64,000 bases of DNA from positions 3,286,001-3,350,000 of the forward strand of contig NZ_AP022606.1 in the NCBI RefSeq assembly GCF_010728725.1. The letters run 5' to 3'. The translations under genes and the position numbers were made by a program. The notes below the pieces were generated by a model. It was not told the origin of the DNA and did no database searches. It worked only from the letters and a program-made list of their open reading frames with translations. This DNA is from Mycobacterium branderi (GTDB lineage Bacteria; Actinomycetota; Actinomycetes; Mycobacteriales; Mycobacteriaceae). This document shows positions 57,882 to 64,000 of the stretch, piece by piece (the first letter of the stretch is position 1; every line of letters begins with the position of its first letter).

Positions 57882-59342
57882 CTAATTCAGCGGGCTCTTG
57901 CTGACCACCGACTGCAGCTCGACGTACTCGGCCAGGCCTTCGGGGCCGAACTCGCGCCCGATGCCCGATTGCTTGAAACCACCGAACGGGGTGGCGATGT
58001 CGAGCATGTACATGTTGATGCCGTAGGTGCCGGCGCGCACCGCCGAGGCGATCTCCATGCCGTGGGCGGCATCTGCCGTCCACACCGACCCGGCCAGACC
58101 GTAGTCGCTGTCGTTGGCGATGCGCACCGCGTCGTCCTCGTCGGTGTAGGTCAGCACGGTCAGCACCGGGCCGAAGATCTCCTCGCGCGCGATGCGCATG
58201 TCGTTGGTGGCATCGGTGAACAGCGTCGGCCGCACGTACCAGCCGCGGTCGCTCGGCGGATCCTCGCCGCCTAGGACAATGCGGGCGCCCTCTTTGCGTC
58301 CGGACCGGATGTAGTCCTGCACCCGGCGCTGCTGGCGTTGGGCCACAAGCGGTCCGATGTCGGTGGCCTCGTCGAACGGATCACCTACCTGCAGTCCGGA
58401 CATCATGTCGGCCAGCGCATCGACGACCTCGTCGCGGCGGCGTTCGCTGACCAGGATGCGGGTCTGCGCGACGCAGGCCTGCCCGTTGTTCATCAGCCCG
58501 GCGGTCTTGAGCCCGGCGACCGTCTTGTCGATGTCGGCGTCGTCGAGGATGATCGCCGCCGACTTGCCGCCCAGTTCCAGGCTCACCCGTTTGAGCTGCT
58601 CCCCACAGATGGCGGCGATGCGCCGGCCCACGGCGCTGGATCCCGTGAACGCGATCTTGTCGACGCCGGGGTGGCGGACGAGCGCCTCGCCGACGTCAGG
58701 TCCGCCGGTGACCACCGACACCACCCCGTCGGGCAGGCCGACCTGCTCGAGCATCTCGGCCAACCACAGTGCGTCCAACGGTGTTTCCGGTGCCGGCTTG
58801 ACGACCACCGTGCAACCGGCGATCAGCGCGGGAATCAGCTTGGGCATGATGAGGAATTGCGGCACGTTCCACGGCACGATCGCGCCGACCACTCCCACCG
58901 GTGCACGACGAACGAGCACCTCGCCGCGCACACCCTGGCGGCGTTCCGTCCACGAGAAGTCACGCGCGGCCACCAGCGCCAGGTGCATCATCGACGCCGC
59001 ACCGGCCCCTTGACCGAGCCGGCTGAAACTGCGCGGCGATCCCATCTCGGCGGTGATCAGATCGGACATTTCGTCGACGTGGGGCGCGTAGATGGCGGCG
59101 AGCTCTTCGATCTTGGCCATCCGCTCGCGCGGTTCCAGCCGCGGCCACGGCCCGTGATCGAAGGCATGCCGGGCGGCGGTCACGGCGGCGTCGACATCCT
59201 CGGGACTGCCGGCCGGCGCCTCACCGATGGGCTCCTCGGAGTGCGGCGAGATCACCGTGAGCCGGCCCCCGTTCACGGGTTTGCGCCACTGTCCGCCGAT
59301 GAAAAGCTCGTCGTAGCAACGATGGTCAAGCAGCTCGGGCAT
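57882..59342 (-). CDS. NAD(P)-dependent aldehyde dehydrogenase
   Basis: This is a 486-residue aldehyde dehydrogenase of normal length. The cofactor motif FTGSSAVGR, the general-base Glu in ELGGKSAAII and the catalytic Cys in NNGQACVAQ (near residue 290) are all present, followed by EEIFGPVLTV. The ATG at 59342 has AGGAGG upstream. It may oxidise an aldehyde produced by a P450 or by side-chain cleavage to the acid. The gene is divergent from the CrtC-like gene, with a 20-bp operator-like palindrome between them. Confidence 0.95.
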   Translation of the reverse strand: MPELLDHRCYDELFIGGQWRKPVNGGRLTVISPHSEEPIGEAPAGSPEDVDAAVTAARHAFDHGPWPRLEPRERMAKIEELAAIYAPHVDEMSDLITAEMGSPRSFSRLGQGAGAASMMHLALVAARDFSWTERRQGVRGEVLVRRAPVGVVGAIVPWNVPQFLIMPKLIPALIAGCTVVVKPAPETPLDALWLAEMLEQVGLPDGVVSVVTGGPDVGEALVRHPGVDKIAFTGSSAVGRRIAAICGEQLKRVSLELGGKSAAIILDDADIDKTVAGLKTAGLMNNGQACVAQTRILVSERRRDEVVDALADMMSGLQVGDPFDEATDIGPLVAQRQQRRVQDYIRSGRKEGARIVLGGEDPPSDRGWYVRPTLFTDATNDMRIAREEIFGPVLTVLTYTDEDDAVRIANDSDYGLAGSVWTADAAHGMEIASAVRAGTYGINMYMLDIATPFGGFKQSGIGREFGPEGLAEYVELQSVVSKSPLN

Positions 59343-59363
59343 GCGGCACCGCCTCCTGACATG

Positions 59364-59383
59364 GCTATTACTGCTAACATAGC
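59364..59383. promoter_or_regulatory. Operator-like 20-bp element between ALDH and CrtC-like genes
   Basis: GCTATTACTGCTAACATAGC is an imperfect palindrome (GCTAT...ATAGC). It matches the element at 8859-8878 at 18 of 20 positions and the 6398 block at its last 10. It lies 22 bp upstream of the ALDH ATG and 26 bp upstream of the GTG at 59410. Its proposed binder is the GntR protein of the left arm. Confidence 0.6.
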
Positions 59384-59409
59384 AAGAAAACGTGGGAACA
59401 GGAGTCCAT

Positions 59410-60564
59410 GTGGGCGACGACTGGCGCTGTTACCCGTTTTCCCTGGTGCCCGACGACCCGATGCTGGAATTCCCGGCTGCCGAAGGCGAGCACCCCGGCC
59501 AGGAGTCCGACACCTGGTTCATCGCCGGCGAACTGGATGGCGTGTCGGGCCGGTCGTTCGCGTTCCTGACCATCTTCAACAAAAACCGCCCCGGTGGATC
59601 GGTGATCGCCGACTTCTACACGATGGCGCTATTCGACTGCGACGCAGGCACATACGGCACCTACACCGACTACGACATGCCGCCGCGCAATGCGGCCACC
59701 CCGAAACTATCCGCGACGGCGGACCACCTCGACATCCGCTACGCCAGCAGCGCCGGCACCGGCACCTGGACCACCTGCCGCGACGACGACGGCCATCTGC
59801 TGCCCTACACTTACCGGGTCGACGTGGTCGGCGTGGATCAGGCGGGCCGGTCGATGGGCTTGGAGCTGGCGGTCACGCCGACCCGCAAGCCGGTTCCGCT
59901 CGGCGCAGCCAAGTACGGCGGCCGGATCGCCTGCTTCGGCCAGGACGACACGTATTCGTATTTCCAGACCCGGATGGCGATGACCGGGACGCTGCGCTGG
60001 GGCGACGCCCATGAACGTGTCAGCGGCAGCGCCGGGCACGTCGACCGGCAGTGGTTTCCGCGCTATGCCGGCGGCGGCGGGACCGGGGGAGACCCGCGTG
60101 CCCGCTCCCACGAGTGGCGCACGATCAATCTGGACAACGGCGTCGACCTGAGCATCTGGCGACAGTTCGACCGCACCAATCACAATGCGCTGCAGCCCTT
60201 CTCGGGGGTGACCGTCAGCTACCCGGACGCACCACCGCAGTGCGCCGAGGACGTCGACGTCACCGTCGACAGCTACGTCCGGTGGCCGGATTCGATCCGT
60301 CCCCTGGTGCCGCCGCTCTCGCAGGTCCGCTACATGCCCGACCGTCACCGACTCACCTGCGCCACCTTGCAACTCGACCTCACCGGCGAGCCGCTGGTGG
60401 CCGCGCCGGCGCATGCGTTGCCCATCGAATACATGGAGGGGCCGTACCGCTACCGCGGAACGCTGCGCGGAAAACCGGTGAGCGGCTTCGGGTTCTACGA
60501 GCGCTCGCTGGCGCTCTACCGGGACTGGGAACTTGCCGACATTGCGTCGGCCCAACTCTTATGA
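59410..60564 (+). CDS. CrtC/AttH-like lipocalin-domain protein (hydroxyneurosporene-synthase family)
   Basis: This 384-residue protein has two beta-barrel-like halves of the AttH/CrtC family. DTWFIAGELDGVSGRSFAFLTIF marks the first domain. HVDRQWFPRYAGGG and a second domain ending YIEMEGPYRYRG-like follow (here PIEYMEGPYRYRG). Family members include carotenoid hydratase CrtC and related hydrolases or terpenoid-modifying proteins. No signal peptide is seen. The GTG at 59410 is chosen over GTG 59392 because AGGAG lies just upstream. The 3' end overlaps the convergent Rieske gene by 49 bp. The activity is unknown; hydration of a lipid double bond is a guess. Confidence 0.8.
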   Translation: MGDDWRCYPFSLVPDDPMLEFPAAEGEHPGQESDTWFIAGELDGVSGRSFAFLTIFNKNRPGGSVIADFYTMALFDCDAGTYGTYTDYDMPPRNAATPKLSATADHLDIRYASSAGTGTWTTCRDDDGHLLPYTYRVDVVGVDQAGRSMGLELAVTPTRKPVPLGAAKYGGRIACFGQDDTYSYFQTRMAMTGTLRWGDAHERVSGSAGHVDRQWFPRYAGGGGTGGDPRARSHEWRTINLDNGVDLSIWRQFDRTNHNALQPFSGVTVSYPDAPPQCAEDVDVTVDSYVRWPDSIRPLVPPLSQVRYMPDRHRLTCATLQLDLTGEPLVAAPAHALPIEYMEGPYRYRGTLRGKPVSGFGFYERSLALYRDWELADIASAQLL

Positions 60565-61667
60565 CGATGCTGCAACCCGGGTTCGTTGCGGCCGAACAAC
60601 AAGTGGTCGCGCACGCCCGATTCGAGGTTGGCCTGTAACCCCTCGACCAGCCGGTAGTCTTCGTCGCGCACGGTGGCGTGCGCATAGTCGAACACGGCCT
60701 GGGCACCGGCCGCCACGGACTCGTCGGAGGTGTCCAGCGGCGTCGAATTCTGGTGCACGGTAACCGATCTGCCCGGCTTGTCGCCCGGATAGATTCGGAA
60801 CAGTTCACCGTTGGCGATCGTCACCGACAGCACGATGTTGGGGAACAGCGCGTAGATCACCACCATGTTCTGGAACGGATCCCACTGTTCTTCGGGTACG
60901 TTCTCCAACTCGAGGATGGAGTTGAGCGGGAAGATCAACCGGTGATGTGCGCCGAACGCGTCGAAGACCGTGCAGTTGCTACGCGCGATCGTCGCGAAGG
61001 TCTGGCGGTGCACGGTGGCGAAGTGGTAGTTCTCCGAAAAGGTGTCGACCGCGAGCTTCCAGTTGATCGGGGAGTCGAGGACCTTCTCGCCCAGCGGTGA
61101 CCACCGTCCGATGCCCCACGAGTCGAGTTCGTCGGCCAGCGGACCCAGGTGCGCGGCGACGTCCAGCTCGGCATCGGGTTGCAGTGAGACCCAAAGGAAT
61201 CCGGCGAACTCAGTGGCCGGCAACTCGGTGAGCCCGTCGGATTTCACGCCCACCCCCGGAAAGCCCTCCCGGCCGGGCACTCCCACCAGTCGCCCGGTGT
61301 TGTCGTAGGTCCACGCGTGATACGGGCAGCTGAACCGCTTTGCCGTGCCGCAGCCGCTCACCACCTGCGACTGCCGATGCAGGCACACGTTCTCGAACGC
61401 CTTGACCGACCCGCCGGATATCCGGGTCAGCAGGATTGATCGGCCCATCACGGTTTTGGTGCAATATGCGCCCGGCGCCGGCAATTCGGAGCCGTAGCCG
61501 ACCAGCTGAGGGCTGGCCAGCAGCATCGCGACGTCACGGTCGTGGCGGTCGAGTGACGTGTATTCCCGCGCGGCAACGGTCTGCTCCGTCGGCGCCAGGT
61601 CGGTCGTGTTGTCGCGCGCCAGTTTGACGGCGCGTCGAGTCAAGTCGATCAGCTGGTCGCGCTCCAT
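60516..61667 (-). CDS. Rieske aromatic-ring-hydroxylating-type oxygenase, alpha subunit
   Basis: This 383-residue oxygenase has the Rieske ligands CLHRQ...CPYHAW near residues 95-117. The catalytic-domain iron motif DTFSENYHFATVH lies near residue 210, followed by a C-terminal SRPBCC-type domain. It is more like ring-hydroxylating dioxygenase alpha subunits than the KshA-like protein at 53781. No beta subunit, ferredoxin or reductase is adjacent. It is divergent from the MerR regulator gene over 40 bp that contain a clear inverted repeat, so it is probably MerR-controlled. The last 49 bp overlap the CrtC-like gene. Confidence 0.93.
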   Translation of the reverse strand: MERDQLIDLTRRAVKLARDNTTDLAPTEQTVAAREYTSLDRHDRDVAMLLASPQLVGYGSELPAPGAYCTKTVMGRSILLTRISGGSVKAFENVCLHRQSQVVSGCGTAKRFSCPYHAWTYDNTGRLVGVPGREGFPGVGVKSDGLTELPATEFAGFLWVSLQPDAELDVAAHLGPLADELDSWGIGRWSPLGEKVLDSPINWKLAVDTFSENYHFATVHRQTFATIARSNCTVFDAFGAHHRLIFPLNSILELENVPEEQWDPFQNMVVIYALFPNIVLSVTIANGELFRIYPGDKPGRSVTVHQNSTPLDTSDESVAAGAQAVFDYAHATVRDEDYRLVEGLQANLESGVRDHLLFGRNEPGLQHRHKSWADAMSASSQSR

Positions 61668-61679
61668 GCTCTCAGTACA

Positions 61680-61702
61680 GACCTTGTCATGGTTGTAAGG
61701 TC
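61680..61702. promoter_or_regulatory. MerR-type inverted repeat between Rieske and MerR genes
   Basis: GACCTT (61680-61685) and AAGGTC (61697-61702) form a perfect inverted repeat with an 11-bp spacer, the typical form of a MerR-family operator. It lies 5 bp upstream of the MerR GTG and 12 bp upstream of the Rieske ATG, so one bound regulator could control both. Confidence 0.65.
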
Positions 61703-61707
61703 AAGCT

Positions 61708-62562
61708 GTGGCTGAGCAGTTGCTGATCGGCGACGTCACGGCCTTGACCGGGATCGCGCCGGGCCGCATCCGCCACTACGAGAAGATCGGGCTGCTGCGG
61801 GCCGAGCATCTGTCCAACGGCTACCGCGTCTTCGACGTCGGGCAGGTGCTCGACCTGCTGCGCATCGATTTGCTCCGAAGCCTCGGCCTGGCCATCAAAG
61901 ACATCCAGCGACTGGCCGACCAGAACACCTTGGCCGATGTCCTCGGCAACCACCGCGCGCTGCTGGCCGCCCAGCGTGACCGGCTCGATCAACTGATTGC
62001 GGCCATCGACGCCGCCACCGGTATCCACGACGCCGACGTCCTGCGTCAACTGGCGACCTCGCATCGCGACAGCATCGGTGTCATCGGTCGGCTGAGCACC
62101 CCGTTGTCGCCGGCAACCGCCGCGATGTACGCCCAACTGTTCGACGGCTGGCAGCTTCCGGTGCCAGCGCTGTTCGGCCAGATGGTGCTGCCGCCGGCAG
62201 CCAGCACCCTGCTAGAGGAACTCGCCGAGACGCCGGGACGCGAGGTGTTGTTCGACCGACTGCGAAAGCTTGCCGGCGAGGTCGTCGGGCTCGGCGAAAA
62301 CAACGCCGCGGCAACCGAATTGGCGCACACGTGGATCGACCGGCAACTCGCTGACCCGCTACCCGACGACGTGGTCGGCGTGCTGCGGTGCGTACAACCG
62401 CTGCTGGGGCACGACCCGGTCATCGTCCAGGGATTTCGAACCTGGGCGGCGTCGATCAACCCCGCCGCGGCTCATTTCATCGACGAGCTGACCCGCGAGA
62501 CCGCCCGCCGCGGCCTGGAAACGGTCAGCGTCATCGTGCTGCCGCCGGCGCGGCGCGGTTAG
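61708..62562 (+). CDS. MerR-family transcriptional regulator
   Basis: This 284-residue regulator has an N-terminal MerR winged helix. LIGDVTALTGIAPGRIRHYEKIGLL and NGYRVFDVGQVLDLLRIDLLRSLGLAIKDI cover residues 6-70. A dimerising coiled coil follows (about 75-105), then a long C-terminal domain of about 180 residues without the Cys motifs of metal sensors. It is therefore more likely to sense an organic ligand. The GTG at 61708 is used. It is divergent from the Rieske oxygenase gene and shares the inverted repeat at 61680-61702. Its stop is immediately followed by the convergent stop of the kinase-like gene. Confidence 0.92.
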   Translation: MAEQLLIGDVTALTGIAPGRIRHYEKIGLLRAEHLSNGYRVFDVGQVLDLLRIDLLRSLGLAIKDIQRLADQNTLADVLGNHRALLAAQRDRLDQLIAAIDAATGIHDADVLRQLATSHRDSIGVIGRLSTPLSPATAAMYAQLFDGWQLPVPALFGQMVLPPAASTLLEELAETPGREVLFDRLRKLAGEVVGLGENNAAATELAHTWIDRQLADPLPDDVVGVLRCVQPLLGHDPVIVQGFRTWAASINPAAAHFIDELTRETARRGLETVSVIVLPPARRG

Positions 62563-64000
62563 TCAGCCACCCGGTGGCTGCCAGGCGAATCCGCCGGGTG
62601 TGTCGACGCAGCTGACAGGTGTACCCGAGTTGGAGGTGGTCGTTGTGCCGGCCTGCTGGGGGCCGCAGGGCATGCCGACGGCCGGCCGGGTGTCCAGGGG
62701 AGGCGGGGGCGACGAAGAGGTGGTTGTCGGGGCGGTGTGCGTCGCGGCCGGCGCCGACGTGCTCGTGGGTGGCGTGGTGGTCGCGGCAGACGACGGCACG
62801 GCGCTGATCTCCGGCGGCAACGGCGGCGGCGCGGGTACCACAGGGGCAGCGGGGGTGGGCGGCAGGGTAGCCCTCGGTGGCGGCGGGGCAGCGGGCCGGA
62901 CGGTGGTCACCGGCGCCGGTGTTTCGACGCCTGGCGTGTCGTGGAACGAGCGCGAGCGCAGCAGCATGACCGCGAAGTAGCCGAGCAGCGCGACGGCCAC
63001 GATCGTCAGGGCGAACGCCCCTGTTTGCAGCAGCTTGCGCCGGCGCGCTGTCGCCGAGGTGTCGGTGTTGGTCGCGCGGGATACCGCTGGTTCGAAGAAC
63101 GGGGCGGAGTCGTCGAATTCAGTGTCGTGCCAGACATCTGGCGAGCCTTCGTCGGTTTCGTCCGTCGTCGTGTCGGACACTGCAGGTTCGGGGAACGTGG
63201 CCGCATCGTCGAATTCCGCGCGGTCATCTGCAGGCATGGCGTCTGGCGCCGGCCATCCGAGGACGGCAGTGGCGTCGGCATCTGGCAGGTCGGACCGGTG
63301 ATTGGTCTCGAGCGCTTCGGCGAAGTCTCGACAGTGCGGGAACCTGTCGGCCGGCGCTTTGGCGAGTGCGCGGGTGAAGGCCTCGTCGAAGTACGCCAGC
63401 TCCGGTTTGACATCGCCCGGCCGCGGCGGTGACTCATTGAGGTGCTTGCTGATTACCACGGCCGGGTTGTGATGCGCGAACGGCGGCGAACCCGTCAACA
63501 GATGAAAAGCGGTGCACGCCAACGCATATTGGTCGGCACGGCCGTCGACTGAATCGTCCATCAGCTGCTCGGGCGCGGCATAGCTGACGGCGCCGATGGT
63601 CATGTCCGTCTGCCGGGGCACACCCAAATCTGCCAGCAGGATGCGCCGCTTACCCGATTCGGGTTTGGTCAGCAGGATGTTGCCGGGCTTCACATAGCCG
63701 TGCACCAGCCCATGGTCGTGGGCGTAGTCAAGCGCCTCCGCGATCGCGGTGACGATCTCGCGAACCTCGTCGGGCGGGACGCCGTCGGGATAGGCATCGC
63801 TGAGCAGCCCAGTCGCATCCGCGCCGTCGACGTAGTCCATCAAGAGCCACAGCCGGCCCTCGAACTCGCCCCGGTCGTACAGGCCGACGATGTTCGGGTG
63901 CCAGAGCGTGGCCGCCAGATCAGACTCACGGTAGAACCGTTCCTGGTACACCGGGTCGGCCGATACGTCGGCGGGCAGAATCTTGAGCGCGTGACGGCGC
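62563..64000 (-). CDS. Transmembrane Ser/Thr protein kinase-like protein, probable pseudokinase, cut by right edge
   Basis: At least 478 residues are visible and the frame is open to the right edge. The kinase domain includes the ATP-binding Lys (ALKIL at the very edge), helix-C Glu (YRESD), APE (YAAPEQL) and DLG in place of DFG. The catalytic loop reads [10 protein letters not shown], not HRDVKPxN, so the catalytic-base Asp is Tyr (codon 63694-63696). An acidic juxtamembrane linker, one membrane helix ([17 protein letters not shown]) and a Pro/Thr-rich extracellular tail with two cysteines follow. It resembles PknF-class mycobacterial kinases. The missing Asp suggests little or no kinase activity and a signalling or scaffold role. 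Confidence 0.88.
   Translation of the reverse strand, partial: RRHALKILPADVSADPVYQERFYRESDLAATLWHPNIVGLYDRGEFEGRLWLLMDYVDGADATGLLSDAYPDGVPPDEVREIVTAIAEALDYAHDHGLVHGYVKPGNILLTKPESGKRRILLADLGVPRQTDMTIGAVSYAAPEQLMDDSVDGRADQYALACTAFHLLTGSPPFAHHNPAVVISKHLNESPPRPGDVKPELAYFDEAFTRALAKAPADRFPHCRDFAEALETNHRSDLPDADATAVLGWPAPDAMPADDRAEFDDAATFPEPAVSDTTTDETDEGSPDVWHDTEFDDSAPFFEPAVSRATNTDTSATARRRKLLQTGAFALTIVAVALLGYFAVMLLRSRSFHDTPGVETPAPVTTVRPAAPPPPRATLPPTPAAPVVPAPPPLPPEISAVPSSAATTTPPTSTSAPAATHTAPTTTSSSPPPPLDTRPAVGMPCGPQQAGTTTTSNSGTPVSCVDTPGGFAWQPPGG

Overview
The window is high-GC actinobacterial DNA and almost certainly mycobacterial. It carries a FAAL-type FadD, several FadE-like acyl-CoA dehydrogenases, an F420-type luciferase-like oxidoreductase, a GAP/Sap lipid-addressing membrane protein, steroid-type P450s with a small ferredoxin, and a transmembrane PASTA-free Ser/Thr kinase-like protein. 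GTG starts and ATGA/GTGA stop-start overlaps are common. The species cannot be read from the sequence.

Left arm (1-11260). A FAAL fragment runs off the left edge. A tight five-gene minus-strand operon follows: two pairs of acyl-CoA dehydrogenase subunits and an acyl-CoA ligase (6390 down to 733). Next come an LLM oxidoreductase, a GntR/FadR-type regulator with an SDR, and a double-domain CaiB/BaiF CoA-transferase. These look like side-chain or ring degradation of a hydrophobic acid such as a steroid, terpenoid or bile acid.

Centre (11273-50153). A six-helix GAP/Sap protein is followed by an 0.8 kb AT-richer intergenic region and a giant nonribosomal peptide synthetase locus. Read through a single 2-bp frameshift near 21350, the locus encodes ten C-A-T modules (about 12,444 residues). 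It has a starter condensation domain, epimerases in modules 3, 7 and 9, matching D-type condensation domains in modules 4, 8 and 10, a terminal thioesterase, and an in-frame C-terminal aminotransferase resembling mycobacterial DapC. The predicted product is an N-acylated decapeptide with D-residues at positions 3, 7 and 9. A 2.0 kb stretch (A3-T3-start of E3) is nearly identical to its counterpart in module 7, and that copy exposes the frameshift.

Right arm (50157-62562). Methyltransferase and P450; ferredoxin; a second P450; a five-gene plus-strand operon (KshA-like Rieske oxygenase, acyl-CoA ligase, SnoaL-like protein, two hot-dog hydratase-like proteins); an aldehyde dehydrogenase; a CrtC/AttH-like protein; a second Rieske oxygenase; and a MerR regulator. 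The right edge cuts a kinase-like gene whose catalytic Asp is replaced by Tyr.

A shared operator-like element (core CTAAMATAGC) lies in front of catabolic genes in both arms, including in front of the GntR regulator. This suggests one catabolic regulon into which the lipopeptide locus is embedded.
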